Part shown: positions 29,479-38,490 of the stretch, in pieces
Numbering within the stretch: the stretch's first letter is position 1
Layout: each line of letters opens with the position of its first letter
NCBI RefSeq assembly: GCF_000517265.1
Contig: NZ_AYSJ01000014.1
Span: 226,691-290,690, forward strand
Direction: 5' to 3'
Length of the DNA: 64,000 bases
DNA from: Photorhabdus khanii NC19
GTDB lineage: Bacteria; Pseudomonadota; Gammaproteobacteria; Enterobacterales; Enterobacteriaceae
Program-made: the position numbers and the translations under genes
Notes under the pieces: generated by a model
The model's input: only the letters and a program-made list of their open reading frames with translations
The model's database searches: none
Told to the model about the DNA's origin: nothing

Positions 29479-30885
29479 TCAGAAAAGATATTTGAATCTG
29501 GCGCGTGCACCGTAGCGCTGGTCGTTATCACTGTTGGCGATTTTATTGTTAGCATCTGCCTCCAGCATAGAGACATAGGCACCAAGATAGAGATTAAAAT
29601 TCTGCATATCCATGATGTCAGGGATCAGATATGACATATGGATGGTACGGATGTCGTATTTGCCTGGCTCATTGAAAGGATGGTTAATATATGCGGTGAT
29701 ATTGTCAGTGTTGAACTCTTTGATATTGTTGTGGGCATAGATATAGCCCAGTTCAAAGCGATGCCACGTAACATTGATTCCGGCAGTGAAGTTCTGCTCG
29801 CCTGAGGCATCCAGATAGGCGGTGTTCAGGTTGGCGACAATGCCATTATCTGGATTGGTCACCAGACCGTTCCAACTTAGCGTCATGCCGTAGCCATTGC
29901 GTTTGGATTGATCAATCCATTGCCCTTGGGCATTTTGGTAGCCGTAAGCGTTGTTGACCACATTACTCTCCATCGCTATTGCTGCACTGAACTGGTCTTT
30001 TTTCCAGGCTGCTACTGGGCGTAGATAAGCAACATTTTTATTATTATTCAGTGTATGACCGTGGTAGGTCTTATCTTGGAATAGCGAAGTGCCATCCTTA
30101 AACAGTGTATTGAGTTCGAAATACCAATTGCCTGAGTATTTGCTCAGCATCAGGTTACCGCCGCTGTTACTGCGGCCCCGTCCTTCTTTCATCATGTAGA
30201 TATAACCGAAACCATCAGCATACAAATCGTTGGCGGTATTGCCAGAATACTGAATAAAGGTGTCCTGATTGAGAGGGAACATATCGTAGGCTTCAAAACG
30301 CCCGATTTTGGCCTGCCAATTTTTCTCGTTGCCGAAGAAGAAAGCTGCATCGTCGAGATTCATTTTGCCGGTCACGTCTGCTAGTGGTTGCACACTGAAA
30401 CCGGCGAAGTCGCCGTTCTGATTGCGACGGTAGCCGTCCAGCCCAATCAAGATGCGGCCATTAATATTCCAACGTTCTTTGTCGCCGGGCTTCCAGTTTT
30501 TGTTTTCATTGGTTTTCAGTGAAGTAAGCTGACCGCTTCGGCTGGCGCTGTCGAGATTGAATTCTACATCACCGTACAGTTTTAGATCGCCAAAGTTATT
30601 CAGCTTCAACTTGCTGGCTGGTGAAGCGTTATTTTCCAGCGAAGTCATGGGTTGTGCCACCTTTACGGTCTGCTGTGTGGTTTCGGTAGTGTGTTGTTCC
30701 AAACGTTGTGCGCGTTGCTCGGCGGTTATGGCACGTGCTTCGGCCTGGGCGGCGTGTTGTTCTGCCTGTTGTAACCGTTGCTCCAGTGCATCAAGGCGCG
30801 CTTCGATGCTGGTGGCGGGCGAGGCAAGGACGGAGGCTGAAAGGATTAATCCTGGTGTGACAATAAGATAGCGAAGGTTTTTCAT
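29479..30885 (-). CDS. Outer-membrane carbohydrate porin with N-terminal coiled coil
   Basis: A 468-aa outer-membrane beta-barrel protein. The signal peptide (about 1-22, 'PGLILSASVLASPA') is followed by a heptad-rich coiled coil (26-66, 'ARLDALEQRLQQAEQHAAQA') of the type found at the N-terminus of the sucrose porin ScrY. The rest has alternating strands with aromatic girdles and ends in Phe ('ARFKYLF'), the usual C-terminal barrel signal. 'KIGRFEAYDMFPLN' and 'GFSVQPLADVTGK' suggest a RafY/ScrY-like glycoporin, but the substrate is not evident. No sugar transport or hydrolysis gene is beside it. It opposes the direction of cheZ and bkdA. Confidence 0.8.
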   Translation of the reverse strand: MKNLRYLIVTPGLILSASVLASPATSIEARLDALEQRLQQAEQHAAQAEARAITAEQRAQRLEQHTTETTQQTVKVAQPMTSLENNASPASKLKLNNFGDLKLYGDVEFNLDSASRSGQLTSLKTNENKNWKPGDKERWNINGRILIGLDGYRRNQNGDFAGFSVQPLADVTGKMNLDDAAFFFGNEKNWQAKIGRFEAYDMFPLNQDTFIQYSGNTANDLYADGFGYIYMMKEGRGRSNSGGNLMLSKYSGNWYFELNTLFKDGTSLFQDKTYHGHTLNNNKNVAYLRPVAAWKKDQFSAAIAMESNVVNNAYGYQNAQGQWIDQSKRNGYGMTLSWNGLVTNPDNGIVANLNTAYLDASGEQNFTAGINVTWHRFELGYIYAHNNIKEFNTDNITAYINHPFNEPGKYDIRTIHMSYLIPDIMDMQNFNLYLGAYVSMLEADANNKIANSDNDQRYGARARFKYLF

Positions 30886-32198
30886 AGTACTCTACCCTTT
30901 GGGATATTAGTTATTATGCTTTATTACATCGTCAAACGGGTTTTCAGGCTAAAAGATAATTGAGTTAAGTTAGCGGGTGCCAATCAATGACTCATTAGCA
31001 AAAATCGCCTTAAACCCTCGCCCAGTGCGGGCGGAGAGATAAGGCGAAAATCCTAAAGGGCTTTAAGAGATTAATCAAGTGTATTTGGGGCGTGTTAAGA
31101 TACATATCTGAAGTGGAAATAACCGCATGAATTAATCACGTTGTGGTTCTATTTTTTATAGAAAGAAGAGGGGTAAAGTAGGATGTATTTGGTTCTATTA
31201 TTATAGCAATAACCTATAGCTGTCATAGATATAAATTTATTTAAATAAACCTCATGGAAATTATATTTTATCTTATTATTTTTTTAATTTAATATTTAAA
31301 TGATTGATAGTATATTCAAATAGTTGCGAAATATGTTTTTATATGTTGATATGCCATTCATTGAACTATGATATCAGTTGGGTAGGATATAATAAATCTA
31401 ATTTAATCATGTGGTTGGATATATCGGCACCTTTTTGTGATCACTCCCTCATTAAGACAGATTCTTTTATGATAAAACATAAGAGATAATAAGCTAAATT
31501 TTTGTAAAATATCACTATTAATACTGTGTAATTTTATCAATTCAATTTAATGTATTATTCGATACAGCGAGGTCATTATTGACATTCATCACAGAATAGA
31601 ATGAGTTTTGATGTGAGCATAAAGTCTTAAGTTCGATTGATATAATGGGTGTTATTATTTTGGAGCCATGCCTTGGTTAAATATAAGAATACCTAATGAA
31701 TCGTTTGTCGGGAAAATCTGATCACTAAAATAATTTAGCAAAGTAATGAATAATTCGAGTATCTTAATCATTGCAGGATTCAAAGACATAGGTAAAAACC
31801 TGTTTTTTAATCGTAACGTAATCATGGAAATGCCGGTGTTTATTGGCTCCGTTCTTAGCGAATGGCTATTGTTCAACGGTTGGAGTTTTTTAAATGGCGT
31901 CACATTGTGTTCAGGACAATGCTCAAAATTCGGGAAACACCGCGACAATCAAAGCTATTCATGGTCATGGAGATACTTTTGCCTACCACGTCAGGCGTAT
32001 AAACGTTATTAAGAAATGTGACCGCATATCGCCATCTTTATGTAATCCGTGTGGCGGGATTACCCGTGTTTACTTCTTTATCGGGATTGATAGTCTCTCA
32101 GGCAGTTACGGCAGGGGCTACCCCGAGTTTGCTTCTTTATCAGGCATTAGGCGCAATAACGACAACTACCACGTTAACTATTTGTGAGGAAAAAGAGA
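30886..32198. other. Spacer between the porin gene and bkdA
   Basis: 1.3 kb without a convincing gene. The left 0.9 kb is very AT-rich. From about 31,850 the composition shifts abruptly toward higher GC. Three overlapping short frames there (31746-32012, 31894-32187, 32018-32221) have no common homology I recognise; one reads '...RHLYVIRVAGLPV...ALGAITTTTTLTIC'. This segment may be the tail of a destroyed gene or part of the mobilised bkd cassette. The bkdA promoter must lie here, but I see no clear consensus. Confidence 0.5.
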
Positions 32199-34196
32199 GT
32201 GATAGACGTACAGATCAATGAAGTACCTCTTAAGGAACACAGCCCTTCAATGGATAATTGTCTGGATGAGCAAAAGTTACTTTATGACATGCTGCTGTCA
32301 CGGGAAATTGATAATCGTAGTGCGCTAGTCACGCGACAAGGCCGTGCCTGGTTCCATGTGTCGGCTGCTGGACATGAAGGGCTGGCAGTGTTGCCGCAGC
32401 TTATGAAAAAGAATGATGTGCTGGTTCCTTACTATCGTGATCGGGCATTAGTTTTAGCGCGTGGTATGTCTACTGTTGAAATGGCAAGGGAACTGATGGG
32501 AAAGGCCACTTCTCACTCAGCCGGCCGGACCATGTCGAATCATTTTTGCGACAAAGAGAACAATATCTTCTCGGTAGTCAGCCTGACCGGAACCCAATGT
32601 ATTCCCGCAGCCGGAGCTGCCTGGGCAAGTGTGTTGGACAATAAAAATGGGCTTGTCGTGTGTGGTGTCGGCGATGCAGCAACCCGGCAGGGAGAATTTT
32701 ATGAAGCGGTCAGCTTTGCGGTTGAAAGGCGTTTGCCCGTAGTTTTTGTGGTTTCCGATAATAAGTTGGGTATTAGTACGTCAACGGAGGCAATGGCGCC
32801 GTATCGATTGGGAATCTTTAACGAGTGTTTAATCCGCCATGCTGATGCCCGCAGGCCGGAAACCGTGTTTCCTGTTGCACAGGAGGTGTTCAATAAGGCG
32901 CGATTTGAGCGAACTCCCTGCATCTTGGTTTGTCGTATGGATCGGTTAGATTCTCATTCCAATTCGGATTCTCACAAGTTGTACCGTTCTCAGGATGAAC
33001 TGGAAGCGTTACAGGATCCTATTGAGAATTATGTTGCCTATTTAAAGGAAAAAGGGGCGCTTAATGATCAGGATTTGGCTGAACAAAAAGAGAGCATCAA
33101 ATCTGATGTAGCGGAAATATTTGAGCGTGTTTATCACGAGGAAGAGCCTGATCCTGAAAGTGTAAGTACCTATTTGTGCAATCGTCAGGGGGCTCCTGTC
33201 GTACATGCTGAGATGGAAGCCGAAGAGACACAGGTTAAAGCGGTCAATCAGGTTTTGAATGAGGCGTTAAGTCAGCATCCGAATGTGCTGTTATTTGGTG
33301 AGGATATTGAGGATCCTAAAGGGGGGGTTTTTGGTTTCACCCGTGGCTTGTCCACCCGCTATCCTGATCGCGTTATTAATGCTCCTCTTTCTGAAGCCAC
33401 GATTATTGGCTCATCTGTTGGGTTGTCCGCTTGTGGCTGGCGTCCGATTGTTGAACTGCAATTTATCGACTTTGTTGGGCTGGGCCTTAATCAGTTACAG
33501 TCACAACTTGGCACTTTAAGCTGGAGAACGGTGGGGAAATGGCGCTGTCCGGTGGTGATATATGCTCCTTATGGCGCTTATCTCCCAGGAGGCGGTATAT
33601 GGCATAGCCAGAGCTCGGACGGTATCTTAGCGCATATTCCCGGTATTAATGTTCTTGTTCCAACGACACCTGCCGACACTATTGGATTATTCCGTACAGC
33701 ATTAAGTCTGGACATGCCGAGCCTGATCCTGATCCCTAAACACCTTATGCGAGAGCGTCATGAGCGTCGGCAGGTGAGTCCGGTGCCTCTCGGCCAGGCG
33801 AATATCGTCAGGGCAGGAAAGGATATTACGCTGGTTTCCTGGGGAAATACTGTTCAACTTGCGACTATGGCTGCTCTTCAGGCGGAAAAAGACAATATTG
33901 ACATTGAAGTGATTGAATTACGTAGTCTGGTACCTTGGGATAAACAACGGATTGCGGAATCTTTACGCAAAACCGGGCGGCTTATCGTTGTACAAGAAGA
34001 TACCCGGACAGCCAGTGTTGGCGCATCCATTATTGCTGATCTTTTGGATGAGAATGACAATTTCTTCTCCTTACTGGCACCTCCGCGCCTGGTGACGCGT
34101 GAAGATATTCATATTCCTTTTAATCCTTGTTTAGAGAAAGCTGTTTTGCCCGGCACGGATGACATTTTGGCCTCCGTATATGCGGTAATGAGCTAA
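32199..34196 (+). CDS. bkdA: Branched-chain 2-oxoacid dehydrogenase E1, alpha-beta fusion (BkdA)
   Basis: A 665-aa thiamine-diphosphate enzyme that decarboxylates branched-chain 2-oxo acids and passes the acyl group to the E2 lipoyl arm. The E1-alpha half (about 20-330) has the cofactor motif starting 'GVGDAATRQGEFYEA' and ending in 'VSDNKLG'. The E1-beta half (about 340-665) has 'LFGEDIEDPKGGVFG', 'NAPLSEATIIGSSVGLS' and the transketolase C-terminal domain. The two are separate genes in most bacteria. I use the GTG at 32199, since GAGGA lies about 8 nt upstream, whereas a GTG at 32184 has no such site. Matches the BkdA described in Photorhabdus. Confidence 0.9.
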   Translation: MIDVQINEVPLKEHSPSMDNCLDEQKLLYDMLLSREIDNRSALVTRQGRAWFHVSAAGHEGLAVLPQLMKKNDVLVPYYRDRALVLARGMSTVEMARELMGKATSHSAGRTMSNHFCDKENNIFSVVSLTGTQCIPAAGAAWASVLDNKNGLVVCGVGDAATRQGEFYEAVSFAVERRLPVVFVVSDNKLGISTSTEAMAPYRLGIFNECLIRHADARRPETVFPVAQEVFNKARFERTPCILVCRMDRLDSHSNSDSHKLYRSQDELEALQDPIENYVAYLKEKGALNDQDLAEQKESIKSDVAEIFERVYHEEEPDPESVSTYLCNRQGAPVVHAEMEAEETQVKAVNQVLNEALSQHPNVLLFGEDIEDPKGGVFGFTRGLSTRYPDRVINAPLSEATIIGSSVGLSACGWRPIVELQFIDFVGLGLNQLQSQLGTLSWRTVGKWRCPVVIYAPYGAYLPGGGIWHSQSSDGILAHIPGINVLVPTTPADTIGLFRTALSLDMPSLILIPKHLMRERHERRQVSPVPLGQANIVRAGKDITLVSWGNTVQLATMAALQAEKDNIDIEVIELRSLVPWDKQRIAESLRKTGRLIVVQEDTRTASVGASIIADLLDENDNFFSLLAPPRLVTREDIHIPFNPCLEKAVLPGTDDILASVYAVMS

Positions 34197-34205
34197 GGAG
34201 AACTT

Positions 34206-35720
34206 ATGGCACAGTTGCTTATTCCCCCGATGGGAGAAGGAACCACTGAAGTCGTTATCACCCAGCTACTTAAGCAGGTAGGAGATCATGTCAAGCGTGA
34301 TGAACCTGTTTATGAAATGGAGACGGATAAGGCCGCTTTTACCATTGAATCTGATGTTGAGGGGATCCTGGAAAAATGGCTGGCTGCGGAAAATGATATT
34401 ATCCCTGTTGGGTCGCCTATTGCGGTCATCAGAGCCGTCGGTGAGTTGGCAGAACCTTCCCCTGTCAGTGAAGAGTTGACGCCTCCGCCGGTTAGCGTGG
34501 AGAAAGTGGAGGCTGTTCCTGAGGTATCTGCTCCTCCTGCACGTATTCCGCCCAAAACCCGTCAGTATGCACAAGAACACCAAATTAAGCCCCACATTCT
34601 TAATCAACTGGCGGAAAAATACGGGACATTATTGCCCAGCCATATTGATGACTACCTTAAGCACAGCGAAACTAAATTGCCAGAAAATGGCCATTCCAAA
34701 GATGACAATATTGGTTTTCTGTCAAAAGATCAGCAGCGCTTTAATCGCGCGTTACGGCTGAATAGCGGTACGGTACAACCTTGTTGGGCAGGCAAACCCC
34801 TGTCGATTGAGCTGGTTGATAACGCCATTCGTCATCTAACCGAGAACTCCGGGCAGCAAGAGTGGATAACACCGTTTCAGGTAATCACTTACGCAGTTTC
34901 TCAGGCGCTGAAAAAATTCCCAATGTTGCGTTCAAGGCTGCTGGATCAAGAGCGTTATCATACTTATACGGATATCAATCTGGGTATTGCTTTTCTGGAT
35001 GAAAAAGGTGATTTGAGTTCATTAAAAGTGCCTGGCACACAGACCATGGGCTTTTTCGAGTTCAGGCAGCATCTGAATAGTGTACTTGATCCCGATGCTG
35101 AAAGAATGCCCGTCGATATAGATGTTCCCATGATGATCTCGTATACCGGCAGCGATGGTGCTACCTCGGCTGTACCGCTTATCGTGCCGCCATCTCAGTC
35201 AACATTGTTCATCGGTGCTCCGCACAACAAAGAAATGAACCTCGTTTTGGCATTCAATCACTATTTGCTGAATGGGGTAGAAGCGGCTGAATTTCTTACC
35301 GAGATTGCTGCTGAAGTTCGCGTTCTGTCCGGGCCGCAATCTGTCGCACATCAGATGGAAGGTCAATCCGGTAAACCGGTTGCTGGGCAGTTACGCACGC
35401 TCCTGGCTGACTTCCTGAATTGGGACGAGGATTTTACTGAATCAATGATGCAACGTACCTGGGCTGATTTGGGCATTGATTCGCTAAAAGCGGTAAAACT
35501 TGCGGAGCTGATGTCAGTGCGTTTTCGCCGGAAATTATCGCCCACGCTGTTCTGGCGTTATAGCTCACCGCATCGGTTGATTGAGTATCTTGACGTTTCC
35601 AGAACTGAAGTGGCCGAGAAGAAACATTCCTTAGATGACTTTATTAATGCGGTGCGTTGTCTTGATGGTGAAGCAGCATTAGGATTGCAGCGCCTCATAG
35701 AGGGAGGTAAGCATGGATAA
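34206..35720 (+). CDS. bkdB: Acyltransferase E2 fused to an acyl carrier domain (BkdB)
   Basis: A 504-aa protein with four modules: lipoyl domain (1-77, lipoylated Lys42 in 'METDKAAF'); E1/E3-binding segment (about 118-150, 'IPPKTRQYAQEHQIK'); a CoA-acyltransferase-like core (about 165-385); and a carrier domain (about 395-470) with 'DLGIDSLKAV', Ser426 being the phosphopantetheine site. The E2 catalytic motif HxxxDG reads HYLLNG (His352, Asn356), so the Asp is replaced. This suggests the acyl group goes from lipoate to the attached carrier or onward to BkdC, perhaps not by the standard route. It begins 9 bp after bkdA and overlaps bkdC by 8 bp. Confidence 0.88.
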   Translation: MAQLLIPPMGEGTTEVVITQLLKQVGDHVKRDEPVYEMETDKAAFTIESDVEGILEKWLAAENDIIPVGSPIAVIRAVGELAEPSPVSEELTPPPVSVEKVEAVPEVSAPPARIPPKTRQYAQEHQIKPHILNQLAEKYGTLLPSHIDDYLKHSETKLPENGHSKDDNIGFLSKDQQRFNRALRLNSGTVQPCWAGKPLSIELVDNAIRHLTENSGQQEWITPFQVITYAVSQALKKFPMLRSRLLDQERYHTYTDINLGIAFLDEKGDLSSLKVPGTQTMGFFEFRQHLNSVLDPDAERMPVDIDVPMMISYTGSDGATSAVPLIVPPSQSTLFIGAPHNKEMNLVLAFNHYLLNGVEAAEFLTEIAAEVRVLSGPQSVAHQMEGQSGKPVAGQLRTLLADFLNWDEDFTESMMQRTWADLGIDSLKAVKLAELMSVRFRRKLSPTLFWRYSSPHRLIEYLDVSRTEVAEKKHSLDDFINAVRCLDGEAALGLQRLIEGGKHG

Positions 35721-37563
35721 TCTGCATCACATATATCATTCACTCAGCCTGGAGGAACAGCGGATAGCTAAATCCGCCTTACTGGAACATCTAAGCTCTA
35801 TGGCTCCATCAGTAAGCAGTTCAGGTGATACGAAACAGATGCCTATTGCTATTGTGGGCATGGCCTTCCGACTACCTGGCGCGGAAGATTCCCCAGAGCA
35901 AATGTGGGAGATCATAAGATCCGGACGTAGTGTAATAGAAGAGATCCCAGAGCAGCGGCTTGCGTCTGGAAAACCTTACATTATTCCGCTGCCTAAAAAA
36001 GCATTAAAAGCTGGGTTACTGAATAATATTGATGGTTTTGATGCACCATTCTTTGGTATTTCTCCGCGAGTGGCCGCCATGATGGATCCGCAGCAGAGAA
36101 TGTTGTTGGAGCTGACTTGGCAAGCGATAGAAGATAGCGGTACTAATCCGCTGAGTTATTCAGGGTCAAAAACCGGTGTTTTTATTGGCTCGTGCAGTAA
36201 TGATTATCGTGAACTTGTCGCGGCTGATATGGCAATGGCGAATGCTTATGCAACGACGGGAACACTGAATTGCCTGTTGGCAAACAGGTTATCATTTTAT
36301 TACAACTTTGTTGGTCCCAGCTTGCAAATTGATACCGCGTGTTCAAGCGGATTAACGGCGCTGACTCAGGCGGTAAATTCATTGCGTTCTGGGGAATGTC
36401 ATCAGGCGATAGTTGGCAGTATTAATTTGTTGAGCAACACATTTAACATGGCCGCATATTACCGGGCAGGAATGTTATCTAAGGATGGTTGTTGCCGAGT
36501 TTTTGACGCGGACGCGAATGGCTTTGTCCGTGGTGAAGGCGCTGTGTGTCTGTTTTTGAAAACGCAAAAACAGGCATTGGAGGATCAGGATCCTATTTAT
36601 GGATACGTTCGGGCATCGGCGGTAAATCATGGTGGGCGTGCTAACTCACTGACTTCACCTAACCCTGAGCAGCAGATTGCATTAGTCAATGATTGCTTGC
36701 AACAGGCTGGCGTTGCTGCGGAGCAAATCAGTTACCTGGAGGCACACGGTACGGGAACTTCGCTGGGCGATCCCATAGAATTTAACGCGCTTAACGAAGT
36801 CTTTAACCATGATCAGTCAGGAAAAATCCGGCAACCTTGCTATATTGGCTCAGTAAAAGCCAATATTGGGCATTTAGAAGGGGCGGCGGGGTTAGCGGGT
36901 ATTGTTAAAGTTTTATTGATGTTGCAGCATAAATCCATTGTGCCTTGCGCGGCATTTCAGCGTTTGAACCCTGAAATTGATAGCGCTGACACGCGCTTAC
37001 AACTGGCTACAGAGGAAAGCGCCTGGCAGGTGGATGCCGGGCAAAAACGTTTTGCTGGGCTCAGCTCTTTCGGATTGGGTGGCAGTAACGCACATGTTAT
37101 TTTGGAGGAGGCACCGACCAAAGTTCAGCAACAGATTAAAGCCAGTTCGGAGAGATATTATTATCCCATCGCGGCCAATAGCCAGGCATCGTTGCAAAAA
37201 ATGGTGGTTATGCTGGGAGATTTTATTGAGAACGATGAAAACATCGATCTACAAGCGGTTAGCTGGACATTGCAGTTTGGCAGGGCGGCGCTATCTCATC
37301 GGGCATTGTTTGTTGCAACATCACGGCAGGATCTCCTGAACCAACTCCATGATTTTGCTTCATCTGCTGCAACCAAAGAAGATCAATGGCTTCATATGGC
37401 AGAGGACGATTCTCGATTCTTATGGTTACAAGGTCAGGATATAGATTGGCGTACCTGCTGGCCTTCCGGGCAGAAACCGTTACGTATTCGACTGCCCAAA
37501 TATGCTTTTGAACATCGGCGTTACTGGTTACCTCACAATGAAACTGTGGTTGAAAAACCGTAG
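35713..37563 (+). CDS. bkdC: Type I PKS-like ketosynthase (BkdC)
   Basis: A 616-aa condensing enzyme. A short N-terminal helix is followed by a full ketosynthase domain (about 45-470) with the catalytic triad Cys210 ('DTACSSGLTAL'), His345 ('EAHGTGTSLGDP') and His387 ('NIGHLEGAAG'). The C-terminal 140 residues resemble the linker after PKS ketosynthases and end 'LPKYAFEHRRYWLP'; no acyltransferase, ketoreductase or carrier domain follows. In Photorhabdus, BkdC extends branched acyl units with malonate, feeding isopropylstilbene, dialkylresorcinol and iso-fatty-acid synthesis. Operon overlap with bkdB fits direct hand-over from its carrier. Confidence 0.9.
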   Translation: MDNLHHIYHSLSLEEQRIAKSALLEHLSSMAPSVSSSGDTKQMPIAIVGMAFRLPGAEDSPEQMWEIIRSGRSVIEEIPEQRLASGKPYIIPLPKKALKAGLLNNIDGFDAPFFGISPRVAAMMDPQQRMLLELTWQAIEDSGTNPLSYSGSKTGVFIGSCSNDYRELVAADMAMANAYATTGTLNCLLANRLSFYYNFVGPSLQIDTACSSGLTALTQAVNSLRSGECHQAIVGSINLLSNTFNMAAYYRAGMLSKDGCCRVFDADANGFVRGEGAVCLFLKTQKQALEDQDPIYGYVRASAVNHGGRANSLTSPNPEQQIALVNDCLQQAGVAAEQISYLEAHGTGTSLGDPIEFNALNEVFNHDQSGKIRQPCYIGSVKANIGHLEGAAGLAGIVKVLLMLQHKSIVPCAAFQRLNPEIDSADTRLQLATEESAWQVDAGQKRFAGLSSFGLGGSNAHVILEEAPTKVQQQIKASSERYYYPIAANSQASLQKMVVMLGDFIENDENIDLQAVSWTLQFGRAALSHRALFVATSRQDLLNQLHDFASSAATKEDQWLHMAEDDSRFLWLQGQDIDWRTCWPSGQKPLRIRLPKYAFEHRRYWLPHNETVVEKP

Positions 37564-38490
37564 TTGGGGGCCTCTCTTTTCCGTATAAATTCCCTGTTGT
37601 AAAACGGGGAATTTATCAGGTCTATTAAACAACCCATTTAAAGAATGGGGAATGTTTTCTCTTCATTGAAAATTTTAAATAGCGTATTGTCGGTTGATTG
37701 GCTTTCTCTCATGCTTAATAACGTTTTAATTGTATTAACGATGATAAAAAGTCTGACGGATTAATTAACCAGAAAGGTTATAACGATTAAACTGGTATTT
37801 AAGCGTTAATAGAGAGAGAAAATAGCCTGGAAAAATAACGAAATTGATTTTGGTATGAAATTACATTAAAGGTATGAAAAAGAGGGGTGGTTTAAATCAA
37901 ACTTTTTATACCGATTTTTATGATCGGTAGATTCACATAATAGGTGCAATATTGTTAATCTGTAAATAAACATGTTCGTATTCCCTTAAATAATTCATTT
38001 GGTGTTTTTTCCACCCCGTGTTAGATAAGGGGGCCCCGGCGTTTATAATCCACTTTACTGACCGCTTCTTTGCCGTTTAATAAGAATTTCACCATAAAGG
38101 CGACTGCCAGCGCTTTATCATTGCCATTGCTTAAGAAAGCAAAGGAATAACTACTGACGTTAGGGATAAAACTACGCCCAATAAGCTGATTGTGATTGCA
38201 ATTAAGCAAGCGTGATTTCATTGTCTATCAGAGCCTTCACAATCAGCTCAGGAAACTGGCTTTCCTGAGTTTAGTTTCAGTGAAGCCATGCCTGCCGTCG
38301 TGGAGTGTCATGTCAAGCTGTCATGGCTTCATTGCTTTGAACCAGTCTTGTTATCCGTCTTGATCCCACAAATACCCCGTCAAATTTCTCATTGTTCCAG
38401 CCATCGAATTTTTTCTCTTTTGTCATGCTAGCAGTTATTTAATTCCATATTTTCTGACCGACAACGTTTTAGACGCTGACAAGGAAAGCC
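37564..38490. other. Spacer between bkdC and flhB
   Basis: Just past bkdC a 10-bp stem (37585-37594 with 37607-37616) may end the transcript, though without a T-run. The rest has no gene I can support. A minus-strand frame of 66 codons (38021-38221) has no recognised homology. TGAAGCCATG (38281-38290) is repeated in inverse orientation at 38322-38331. The flhB promoter, presumably FlhDC-dependent, should be in the last 200 bp. Confidence 0.55.

Noticed and set aside
31746..32221. Three overlapping short frames before bkdA as genes or peptide precursors
   Set aside because: They use different frames of the same DNA. One is Thr/Cys-rich at its end, which briefly suggested a modified-peptide precursor, but there is no leader, ribosome binding site or modification gene nearby.
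38021..38221. Minus-strand 66-codon frame between bkdC and flhB
   Set aside because: No homology recognised, and it cannot be told apart from chance in an intergenic region.
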